From contig NC_079519.1 in NCBI RefSeq assembly GCF_000801105.2, forward strand, positions 14,134,668-14,198,667: a DNA stretch of 64,000 nucleotides. The letters run 5' to 3'. Made by a program: the position numbers and the translations under genes. Below are positions 39,609 through 49,749 of the stretch, piece after piece; the first letter of the stretch is position 1, and each line of letters begins with the position of its first letter. The stretch comes from Raphanus sativus (taxonomy: Eukaryota > Streptophyta > Magnoliopsida > Brassicales > Brassicaceae). The notes below the pieces were generated by a model. That model did not search any database. It had not been told where the DNA came from and saw only the letters and a program-made list of their open reading frames with translations.

Positions 39609-39628
39609 CTTAGTAGAGTGTTTGTATA

Positions 39629-41475
39629 CCACTAGTAAATCATATATACAATACTAAAAGGCAAATAAGATGCATAGAGAGGATGTCCACGTCGGATTAT
39701 TTAAATCAACCAATATAAGAGCTTTATTTTGCCACGTCACCACCGTTTCGGACAAGACAGAGCGAAACGAGACTTTTTCCTGGGCTTTAAAACTTAGCTA
39801 CAGCCCAGATTAAATCCAAAACAATAAGCCTATGTTCAGTCGGAGAGTCTTCTTTCACTTCGTCTTCACCAATCAGTTCATCTGTAATTGCCGTAACCGT
39901 CGCACTTATTCGTCGATCAATGATGTCTTTATTCACTCTTTTATTTTTTCCCTTCCACATTCTATTAATTCTTCTCCTATATAGATCTAACCAAAAAAAA
40001 TAAGCATATCAAACAATGGCATCCAAAGCAGCTTAATCCACCAGCAAGGCTCCAATGGCTCAGTTCAACAACGATTTCTCCCCTGTCTTGGCGGATCAAC
40101 TTTCATGCTTTTAATTTCTCTCTCTTAGTCTTTTTATTGAAATTTTGCAGCAGTTGGAGAGATTCAATACGGAGAAATTTTTGGGTTCACCTCTAGAGTG
40201 AACCTTTAGATTCACCCAACGAATAGGATTTCGTTATTTCATATTCAATATCTTTTAAAAAAGGAAACAAAATATTGTCAAGTTTTATTATGTTTTTAAA
40301 ATAAAAATAATATTAATTGTAAACAAAAACACGTTTTAAAAAAAAAATATTTTTAATACCGTCAACCAACACTAAACTCTAAACTCTAAACCCTAAATCC
40401 TAAATCATAAACCCTTGGGTAAACTCTAAACCCTTGGTAAATCCAAAACACTTGGATAAATTCTAAATCCTAGAGTTTAGGATTTATCCAAGGGTTTAAG
40501 ATTTACCCAAGGGTTTAGGATTTATATTTAGGGTTTAGGGTTTAGTGTTTTGCTGATTGTGTTAAAAATATATATTTTAAAAATCAAAAGATTTAGGATT
40601 TATCTAAGGGTTTATTATGGGTTTTGGATTTATGATTTAGGGGTTAGGATTTAGTGTTTTGTTGACGGTATTTTAAATATAAATTTTTTTTGCGACTACT
40701 ATTATTTTCTATTTATTTTTTATTTTAAAAACATAATAAAATTTGACAATATTTTGTTTTCTTTTTCAAAAGATACTGAATATAAAATAACGAAATTCTA
40801 TTGGTTGGGTGAATCTAAAGGTTCATTCTATGGGTGAACCCAAGAATTTCTCTTCAATACGGCGTCTTTGAGGAAACATTACAATAGCTGTAGTGATCTA
40901 TTGTCAGCTTAAGGTATATACTCTTTGAACTCTACTTGGATTCCTTTTCAGTTTCCATATTTTGTTCATGAGGGAAAAGATTGATGGTCAGTGTAGCGAG
41001 GGTTTGATTTTATGAGATAATTTTGCTTATCATTGTGCTGAAGATCTTTTACTTTCAGATTGTTATTGTCGGTGGAACCTGTCAGAACTCAGAACTGGTT
41101 TAGATTGCAATTTTCTGATGTGTTCTTCTGATCGCTTTGTTATGGTCTTTCAGTTTCTTTATACAAATTCAGAAGTCGGCCTCCATTGTTTGAGAATACA
41201 CTCAAGAGCCCACCCTTGCAGGTAAGTTTCTCTTATTGGCTCTATCTATACATGTAATTTTTCTCTTCTCATGAAGACATGGGATTATATACAAATTGAT
41301 TGGTCTACTTCTCTGAAGCTTCACAAAACCAGAATTGTGTCAGGTTTTTCTCTCCTTTGTATCTATGACTATCTGGATAGGTCTCTAGACGATTTGAACT
41401 GGTAGTTTACTTACTATTACTACTGTTTACGAGGTCTACTAAGATGGTTAAATTGCTGCATTTGTGGTTGTGCGG
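39629..41475 (+). mobile_element. Helitron-like sequence with gene-like fragments
   Basis: Begins near 39645 with TCATATATACAATACTAAAAGG, resembling the 5' end of Brassicaceae Helitrons. A promoter-like stretch (ctcctatatagatc, ~39975) precedes ATG GCA TCC at 40016, with a stop codon after six residues. Further on are exon-like patches (40145-40170 continuing at 40863-40910, and 41150-41220 before a GTAAGT donor). I do not recognise the captured gene. A 3' CTAG hairpin end was not found, and element D interrupts the region on the right. Confidence 0.35.
40172..40852. repeat. Mutator-type MITE with telomere-like internal repeats
   Basis: Long inverted repeats: GAGAAATTTTTGGGTTCACC at the left, and at the right the complement of GAGAAATTCTTGGGTTCACC. 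They are flanked by a 9-bp direct repeat TTCAATACG (40163-40171 and 40853-40861), the TSD size of Mutator-like elements. The centre (about 40370-40660) carries many degenerate AAACCCTAAA / TTTAGGGTTT units in both orientations. No transposase. Confidence 0.8.
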
Positions 41476-42068
41476 TGATACAGCCTCAGAATCTCACTTT
41501 AGCTTTTCTCACAAGAAATAAAAAACCTAGGGCTTAAATGGATTGAAGATCGCCACTCAAAGATGTGAAAGACTTTGAGATAAGATCATGAACCAGAATC
41601 TAAGTGAATCTCACACAAAGATAAAGGCTCCACACTTGCATCCTAAGAAAGAATCTCACATAACTTAGAAATAACAAAAACAAGCATAAAATCTCTCAAG
41701 AGAAAATATCACTTTTTAATCAATACTCAAGTCTGATTTTACAATGAAATGAGAGGAGCTTTATATATAGCTCTTGGACAAAGGTTTCAGAATCAAAAGA
41801 CATAAATGAAAGGAGGATTTTTAGGATAAATTATCATTAAGAACGAATCAAATGAGTTGGTCAAAAGGCTGATCTCAAGGGATTTAAATCTGCTTATTAA
41901 TGAGTTTTGACCAAGTCTTTAATACCTTTGGACATATCTTTTGGAGCTGATAAAGAGGCTTAAGTGGTGGCCTTTGTTTGGGGACAGCCAGCTGAATAAA
42001 ACGAACCATAGGCTTGATGTCGTCTAGGTTCATCCGAGTCCAAACATGGAAAGTCTTGTCTACTTTAT
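41476..42068 (-). repeat. Element D 3' LTR, first part
   Basis: Aligns over its whole length with the right LTR (62147 onward). It is interrupted after TTTAT by element C and resumes at 49724-49749. Confidence 0.85.
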
Positions 42069-42195
42069 TGTTGGACCCAATTTCGGTCCTCTAAATTATT
42101 GGGCCTATTTTGGATTATGGGCCATAAATTATTGTCACTTCTCTAGTTTACTTACAAACACTACAAAATACTGAGTGTAGATTTTAGGTTCTACA
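42069..42195 (+). repeat. Element C 5' LTR, internally deleted
   Basis: Only 127 bp: the first ~75 bases (TGTTGGACCC...GGGCCATAAA) and the last ~55 (TGTCACTTCTCTAG...GTTCTACA) of the 556-bp 3' LTR. The missing middle contains the TATA box. Confidence 0.88.
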
Positions 42196-42197
42196 TT

Positions 42198-42216
42198 TTG
42201 GCGCCTACTGTGGGGA
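42198..42216 (+). other. Primer binding site of element C
   Basis: TTGGCGCCTACTGTGGGGA directly after the 5' LTR. Confidence 0.85.
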
Positions 42217-42272
42217 AGATAAACGAAAAACATCCTTACTAAGAACCCGATCTAGGATTTCTAAGCACGATC

Positions 42273-45200
42273 ATGGATTCCGCCCTACGCCGACGAAGAT
42301 CCGCTGACTCGAGATCGAAACAGCCCGCGGTTTCCAAGGATCCCGTACGCGACGCTCCGTCTCGCGACTCAAGAGACAATCATCGGCTCGGAAAGGTGAC
42401 CTCGAATAATAGCACGATAACCTTCTCTCCTTACGAGAATGTCGAGCTCGATATGCCCCACGATGATGCTTTGATCATCACAATAGACCTTGTCGGCGTC
42501 TCCTTTTCGAAGGTTCTCGTCGATTCCGGATGCGTAGCCAATCTGCTATCGCACGACACCTTCGAGAAAATCAGCCGACCTGATTTGGCAATCAACAAAT
42601 ACGCTCCCCCCCCCTCTACACCTTTGGAGGTGGAAGCAGGGTACCCTTACCAGGAAACGTGGTGATCGCCGTCAGAACGCACGATTCCAAAAAAGAAACG
42701 GAGTTCTCCGTAATGCACGACCTCTCTCTGTTCGACGCTTTCTTGGGACGACCTTGGCTCCATCAGATGAAGACAGTCCCCTCGATTTATCATCAATGCG
42801 TAAAATTCATATCTCCTACCGGGGAAAAGACCATTTACGGAAATCAAAAACAATCTTGATCTTGTTACATGGCAGAATACCGCAAAATATTTCCGAAAGG
42901 AGCAAACCAACCAGTGGTACGAGATCCCTCGATGAAAGACCCTGAGAAGGACCTCGCATGTACTGTCTCCCTAGATCCGCAGTCCCCAGAAAAGTGCGTT
43001 AGCATTGGACGCGATCTCAATCTAAGGATCAGAGACGACCTAATGATCTTTCTAAAAAATAACATCAGCACATTCGCATGATCTGCTGCTGACATGCCTG
43101 GCATCGATATCAACGTCGCATCGCATGACTTAAATGTCGACCCCACATTTAAGCCGATCAAACCGAAACGAAGAAAGCTTGGTCCAGAAAGAGCTAAAGC
43201 AGTAAACGACGAAGTCGACAAACTACTGAAAATAGGGTCGATTCGTGAGGTTGAATACCCGGACTGGCTTGCCAACCCAGTCGTCGTAAAGAAAAAGAAT
43301 GGAAAGTGAAGAGTCTGCATTGATTTCACGGACTTAAATAAAGCCTGCCCGAAAGACAGCTTTCCATTACCACATATAGACCGATTGGTCGAAGCTACGG
43401 CAGGCCACGAGCTGCTCTCCTTCATGGATGCATTCTCAGGATACAACCAGATCCTCATGAATCCTGAGGATCAAGAAAAAACGAGCTTCATCACCGAGAG
43501 AGGAACATACTATTATAAAGTAATGCCTTTCGGATTGAAGAATGCTGGAGCGACCTACCAAAGGTTGGTAAATAAAATGTTCTTCAACCAACTAGGAAAA
43601 ACTATGGAGGTTTACATAGACGACATGCTGGTGAAATTCTCAGTAGCCAAAGACCATGTTCTTCAACTCCAAGAGTGCTTCAACATCCTCAATAAGTTCG
43701 GAATGAAGCTGAACCCGACCAAATGTACTTTCGGAGTAGTGTCTGGAGAATTTCTGGGATACCTCGTGACTAAAAGAGGGATCGAAGCCATCCCAAACAA
43801 ATCTCGGCGCTTATCGAAACGCTACCCCCGAAGTCGATTAAAGACGTGCAAAGGCTCACCGGAAAGATCGCCGCATTAAACCGTTTTATATCAAGACCCA
43901 TTTTATAAACTCCTTAAAGGAAACAAAAAGTTCGAATGGAACGCCGATTGCGACGCCGCTCTCATCGAGCTTAAAGCTTATATAAGCGAACCTTATATCC
44001 TATCTAAACCAGTTCATGGTGAACTTCTGTACTTATATGTCGCGACTTCCGAAAACGCAGTAAGCGGGTCTTAGTTCGCGAAGAAAACAAAGAACAAAAA
44101 CCAATATACTACGTCAGCAGATCACTGTTTGATGCCGAAACAAGATATCCTGTGATGGAAAATTTGGCCCTAGCAGTGGTGAACGCCGCGCGAAAACTAA
44201 GGCCATATTTCTAATCCCATACGATCATGGTAATGACATCGCAGCCATTACGCACGGTCCTACATAGCCCAAGCCAATTCGGAAGATTAGCAAAGTGGGC
44301 AGTCGAGCTCGGAGAGTATCATATAGAATACAAACCTCGAACGAGCTCGAAAGCACAAGTTTTAGCGGATTTTATCATCGAGATCGTTCCCAGCGAAACT
44401 AACACCGATGACAAGACTCGGAAATGGAAACTCCACGTTGATGGAGCATCATCGAAGCAAGGGTCGGGTGTGGGAATACAGCTCGAATCTCCTACGGGAG
44501 AGATGATCGAACAATCTTTCCGCTTAGGCTTCAACGCATCAAACAACGTAGCCGAATATGAATCCCTGATCACCGGATTACGACTTGCCCAAAGCATCGG
44601 AGCCCGAAAAATAAGCGCCTTCAGCGACTCACAGCTCGTCACCAGCCAATTCCACGGCGAGTACGAGGCTAAGAATGAGAGGATGGAGGCCTACCTAGCA
44701 GTATTAAGAGGAATTGCACAGCAGTTCGATGAATTTGAGCTTACGAGAATTCCGAGAGGAGAAAACACCTCAGCGGACGCTCTCGCCGCCTTAGCATCGA
44801 CGTCAAATCCGACCATAAAAAGGGTAATTCCGGTAGAAGGAATAGATCGACCCAGTATAGAAATCCCTTTGAAAAGGACCACCAATAACGAAGATGACCT
44901 CCCGCTGGTCGCTCCGATCATCACTCGCAGTAAATCCAAGGGACACACTCAAGAGCCTGACGAAGAGTCACTCGTAGCTCCACGGAATCGGAAGGTTCCA
45001 GGTGAGTCCTCCCGAAGAACCCGATTAAGCAATGCCAGGACGGCGCCTACTCACCTGATCCCCGAAGAAATACCCGTTCACGAAGTGAGTAACGAATCAC
45101 AAAAAGTTTTTCAGGACGAGCTCGAAAACAGACCGGATTGGAGAACTCCAATGTACAAATACATCGATACCGGAGAACTTCCTCCCGAAAGATGGGAAGG

Positions 45201-46353
45201 TCGAAAGTTAAAAGCTCGGAGCTCGCGCTATTGCATCATGGAAGGAAAACTCTTCAAGAGAACCTTCAGTGAGCCATATCTATTATGCGCATCGCCAAAA
45301 GAAGCCTCCACCATCCTCAAGAAAACTCACGACGGATCATGTGGGAACCATTCCGGTGGACGATCCTTGGCGATAAAAATAAAAAAGCACGGCTATTTCT
45401 GGCAACTATCATTAGCGACAGCGAGCAGTTCGTAGTAAGATGTGACAGATGCCAACAGCACGCGCTAATGTTGTATCAACCGACACAAAAATTATCAACC
45501 ATATACTCGCCATACCCATTCATGAAGTGGTCCATGGACATAGTTGGTCTCTTCGTTTCATCGGAGCCAGCACAGCTTCGATTCTTACTAGTAATGACCA
45601 ATTTCTTTACCAAATGGACCGAAGCCGAAGCCTAGCAAAATATCACTGGAACCACGGTGACGAGCTTCATTTGGAAAAATATTGTCTGTCGACACGGTCT
45701 CCCATACGAAATAATCACCGATAACGGCCCCCAATTCATCTCGAAGGTTATTAAAGTTTGCAAGCCCTTGATACCCAAAGTGCAATGGGCATGCCGAAGC
45801 CGTAAACAAAACAATAGTAAACAACTTAAACAAGAGACTCGGCCTCAAAAAGTCTAAGTGGAGCGATGAGCTGAACGGAGTACTCTGGGCATCCCGAACA
45901 ACACCCCACACAGCAACCCATGAAACACCGTTCTCCCTATCATACGGAATCGAAGCAGTAATACCTCCCGAGATTGAGGTCCCATCTCAACGACGAGGAA
46001 TATGTCCCGATAACGTCGAGATGAACGAAGCAATGCTGCTCGAACATCTGGACACGATCGAAGAACGACGAGAGCGAGTTGCGGTGCGCATCCAGAACTA
46101 CCAGCAAGCCGCTGCTCGTTATTACGACTCAAATGTAAGAGGCCGCAGCTTCTCAATTGGCGACCTGGTGCTACGAAAAGTGTTCGATGGAACAAAAGAA
46201 AAAGGCGCTGGAAAATTGGGAACGATATGGGAAGGCCCATACAAAATAACAAAAGAAGTTCGCGACGGCGTCTATAAACTAGAAAAATGCAAAACGGGAC
46301 GCCCTGAGTTAAGGCCGTGGAACGCTTACAACCTCAAAAGGTATTATAATTAA
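42273..46353 (+). pseudogene. Element C protease-RT-RNase H-integrase, decayed
   Basis: Starts MDSALRRRRSADSRSKQ, then passes almost at once to a protease (VDSGCVANLLSHDTF, FLGRPWLHQMKTVPSIYHQ), so most of gag is deleted. RT has SFMDAFSGYNQI, MPFGLKNAGATYQR and YIDDMLVKF. A second RNase H has LHVDGASSKQGSGVGIQL. The integrase finger (HDGSCGNHSGGR...CDRCQQH) is split between frames near 45420. The C-terminal end (WEGPYKITKEVRDG, ending LKRYYN) closes at 46353. In-frame stops include TGA at about 43081 and 43307, both where relatives have Trp, and one near 42857. Frameshifts occur near 42655, 43795, 43880, 44070, 45420, 45635 and 45770. Confidence 0.88.
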
Positions 46354-46863
46354 CTTTGACGTCCCATCTCTGATCCAACATCGAACTGGGGGCCACTAAC
46401 GACATAAAACAAAAACGCTTTTCAGAACTACGAAACGGCTTGATCCCACGAATAAGGGTACGTAGGCAGCTCAACATCGAGCGCAGCCCAAACAATCAAA
46501 TAATCCTCTAACAAAACATTGTTCATCACGTGAACTCCAACAAAGTAGATTCCTGATCAGTCTCTACTTCAACAAAAATATCTAAGAAAGATACTAAACG
46601 CATGCTCAAAACAAAAATATACAAACCCAGATTAAAGGTATCATCCATTAATCCGTTGAAAGCATATATAAATGTTCTTCAACAAACTCACAACACACAT
46701 AAATAACAAAAAAAAAGCAAACAACAAAGTTGTTTAAACAAATAAAACATAAAACGTCAGTTCAATCGACGTCATTCAACCCCCTAGGTTGACCGAATCA
46801 TCAGAAACCTGAGGAAGGTCAAGACCCCTAAGAGAGTCGTCTGACACTACCGCCAGACCATAA
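46354..46863. other. Spacer between convergent pol and antisense ORF in element C
   Basis: No gene. Holds the conserved block (46425-46472) near the pol end. The rest is A-rich and not recognised. Confidence 0.6.
46425..46472. other. Conserved Tat spacer block (element C copy, reversed)
   Basis: Complement of GAGCTGCCTACGTACCC followed by GGGATCAAGCC and a CGTAGTTC end; same relative position and orientation to pol as in A and B. Confidence 0.72.
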
Positions 46864-48955
46864 TCAATCTCCTTCGACATCTCTACGCTTAAGACGGTCC
46901 AGCTCCTCCTCAAGCTCGAATCCACCTTCCATGTATTCGGTCAAAGCCTTGATCTTCGCACGAACCTCCTGTAAGCGCATCTCTGCAGCGCTTTCAGCTT
47001 TCCTCCTTCGGATAGTCCCCCTCACCGTATCAAGAGCAGCATCGTAACCCTTGGCTACCAATTGAGAAGCAGCTCACCTCTCCCTCCGAGCCGCCTTTTC
47101 TCTCAACTCAGCTTCTCTTTTGAACTTCGCCTTCAAAGATTCAAGGTCCCCCTCTAGCGCGACCTTCTCCCCTCTAGCGCGACCTTCTCCTTCTCAAGCG
47201 CGACTTTCTCCACCTCAAGTGCGACCTTCTCTGCCGCTTTTGCCGTCAATAGCACCTTCAAGTCTACGACCTGCTACGCTCGCTACTGCTCGCTCGCCTG
47301 TGACGCACTTAACTTCGACCGCAAGTGTTGGATCATAGTAAGTTGGCCACCGAGCTCTTCCCCAGTAGGGAAATTTGCCAACCGCTCCTCCATCAAAGCA
47401 GCGTACTCGTTGCTAGCCTCCATAGCCTAAAAGACATAAAAAGGGTTATAACTATGATTTCAATATCTAAACCATTTCACACGATTTACCTTGGCATTTG
47501 CAACCGCCATCTGAACGTAGGCGTCGGGACCTCGCATATGCTCCAAGGAAGGAAGCTCGCATGAATGCCTCCTTAGTTTTCGCCAGATGGCGGCAAGCTG
47601 TTCGGGATTCTCCAGAATCAGAGTATCGACGTCATACGAGAATGCCAGCGGAGAATCTGTTCGACAATCCGTAGGAAAGTTGATCGGCTTTGTAGTGCCT
47701 TCTCCGGGATCTTGCTTCTGGGGTTCTGAGCTCGATACGCTAAGATCTCTGGATACCTCCTCCTCCAAAGTCAGACGACGTCGCTGAACCTTGGAAACTA
47801 CTTCCCCGGCTTCTACCTCGCCTGGTACTCGAGCCTCCGGTCGATCACCACGGGCTGGAGGAACTACAGAAAGCGGCGTAGCCACAACGACCAGAGACTG
47901 AACCTGGGAGCTCGATCGAAGTACCCGTTTGTCAGGGGTCCCACGAGCTCGTTTCAAAGGCGCGAAGTCAGAATTAGCATCCGAAGGCTCCGTATGAGGC
48001 TCTTTCCTTTTCATCCCTGAAAGTCAAAGCCACAACAACAGATTAAAAATTATCGAACTACATAGAATACAAGGAAATAACTCACCTTTATCCTCTGGTC
48101 TCTCCGAGGACGAATCGGTTCCGCAAGCGGAACGGGAACGGCGCGGTTCACACCAGGGGACAAAGAATAAGCAGCTCGAACCCTCTCTAGAGTAAAGCTG
48201 CCCCAATGGCATTCACCTCGGCGAAGCGCCGAGATCAAACCACGCAGCTCTAGAGTCCTTTTTGAGGTTCCAAACAACTCAAAAGAAAAACCGAAATCAA
48301 GATCCGACAAATGATTGTGCTAACTGTTTTTTTTAAAAGAAAGAAAATAGGGAAACTACTTACCAACGTTTTCGTTCCACTTCATCGGGATCCGAGAAAA
48401 GTCAAAATCCCCAACCGTCACTGGATCGATCTTGAAGACAAAAAACTTGTCCGTCCAATAAACGTCTTTACCAGGAATGTCGCTAATGATTGAGCGACCT
48501 GCCTGTGGAGAAAGAAGAATCGCTCCAGTAACGCCGCTACTTCGCTTGAGAGTATAAAGTTGCTTTAACTCAGCCAAACCAAACTTCAACCCTTCCTCTC
48601 TGGCCCGAACGAACGTCGTCAAGACGTAACGCCAGAAGGTCGGAGTAATCTGTGTAAACGCCAATCCCAGCTCCGCTAGAATCTCGAGTAGGAACGAAGG
48701 GATAGGAAATGACATAAGGCCATCACGAAAAAAGCACATGAAGGCTCCACAGTATACCGGTCTCACATTCCCCGGAGTATCCCCATTTGGATAATCGATG
48801 ACAGCTTCGTACGGAACTCCCCAAAGTTCCTGGATGGCCTCGTATTCAGCTCCTGTAAGCGAGCCCGGTTTGTTTAGAGATGCCATGAGATATGAACAAA
48901 TGGAAGAAGTTTGCAGAAGAAAGAAAGTCGAAGCAGAAGAAGATGATGAGTCCAT
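46864..48955 (-). pseudogene. Antisense ORF (aORF) of element C, spliced, lightly decayed
   Basis: Minus strand, opposite to pol. Start ATG 48955 or 48886. Exon 1 to 48364 holds MSFPIPSFLLEILAELGLAF and REEGLKFGLAELKQLYTL, ending WNENVG in phase 1. Exon 2 ends at 48086. Exon 3 is 48016-47490, phase 1 at its start, ending AVANAK in phase 0. Exon 4 starts at 47426 (AMEASNEYAALMEERLANF). Junctions 1 and 3 match elements A and B. Exon 4 has a KVALEKEKVALE heptad region from a short 21-bp tandem repeat (47150-47240), then EELDRLKRRDVEGD and the stop. It has a frameshift in exon 2 and stops in exon 4 near 47290 and 47080. It resembles Transposase_28-type proteins; the role is unknown. Confidence 0.7.
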
Positions 48956-49146
48956 TATAAAAAATTTATCGAATAAATAAAGGAAAAAACGACAGTCCCC
49001 AAGGCCTCCGCGATCAATGAGAGCTGCACGATCTGGGAAGAGTGGCCGACAGGTCAAATTAAACGAGCGCGCGTGGCCACTTCGCTATGAGATTCGCGAC
49101 TAAGGGAAAAGTGCTTGCCCTTTCGGTTTCTTAAAAGTAAACCGAC

Positions 49147-49162
49147 TGGGCTGGGGGACAAA
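49147..49162 (+). other. Polypurine tract of element C
   Basis: GGGCTGGGGGACAAA lies directly before the 3' LTR (TGTTGGACCC), where the plus-strand primer of LTR elements is found. Confidence 0.75.
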
Positions 49163-49718
49163 TGTTGGACCCAATTTCAAGCCTCTAAATTACTGGGCCT
49201 ATTTCGGATTATGGGCCATGAACAAGAAGCCCGCGAAGGAGTATCGATCTGTTCGTAGGGAAATAATCAAGAAGATGCGTAGCTCGAGTTAGAGATTCTA
49301 TGGTCAAAACGGATGGGCCGAAATTATGAGGCCCACAGCAACGCCAACAAGGTAGAAAGGGAAGTCGCCGAAGTCGAGAAGGTCGCGGAAGCAGTTACGA
49401 GAATAGCGGACTCGAGCTTATAAAAGGGAGAGGAGATCAATGCTAAAAACACAGCGAAAAACTTAGAGAGAGAGCACACCACATATTTTCACCTTTCTCA
49501 CTTCGTTTTAGATCTTACTATTGATCGATCTCCTTGTTATAATTGATCTCTTTGTTATTCTTTGTACTCGACCTCGTAATCAATAAAAGTCCATTTTTGT
49601 CTACCGAATTCCGATTACATCGTTGTGTTCTAAGGATATTGTTGCCTACATCTTTTGTCACTTCCCTAGTTTACTTACAAACACTACAAAATACTGAGTG
49701 TAGATTTTAGGTTCTACA
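49163..49718 (+). repeat. Element C 3' LTR
   Basis: 556 bp, TGTTGGACCC...GTTCTACA. It contains the LTR promoter box TATAAAAGGG at 49419-49428. Followed by TSD TTTAT. Confidence 0.9.
49419..49428 (+). promoter_or_regulatory. LTR TATA box of element C
   Basis: TATAAAAGGG, the same string as in the LTR of element A (minus strand). It is absent from C's shortened 5' LTR. Confidence 0.6.
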
Positions 49719-49723
49719 TTTAT

Positions 49724-49749
49724 GAGCAGTGGATTTGATGCCCGCATCA
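49724..49749 (-). repeat. Element D 3' LTR, last part
   Basis: gagcagtggatttgatgccc to CGCATCA, matching the end of the right LTR at about 62738-62763. Confidence 0.8.

Larger units (their letters stand above)
42069..49718 (+). mobile_element. Element C: Tat-lineage Ty3/gypsy retrotransposon nested in the LTR of element D
   Basis: TSD TTTAT (42064-42068 and 49719-49723). The uninterrupted site is visible in D's other LTR at about 62730-62740 (ctactttatgagcag). Plus-strand sense: shortened 5' LTR, PBS TGGCGCCTACTGTGGGGA, a short gag start fused to protease, RT, RNase H, integrase, conserved block, opposing ORF (minus), PPT, 3' LTR. Decayed and missing most of gag. Confidence 0.9.

Noticed and set aside
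42855..42860. Leaky stop between protease and RT in element C
   Set aside because: The stop is TGA TCT, with no readthrough context, and lies where element B has a sense codon; it looks like ordinary decay.
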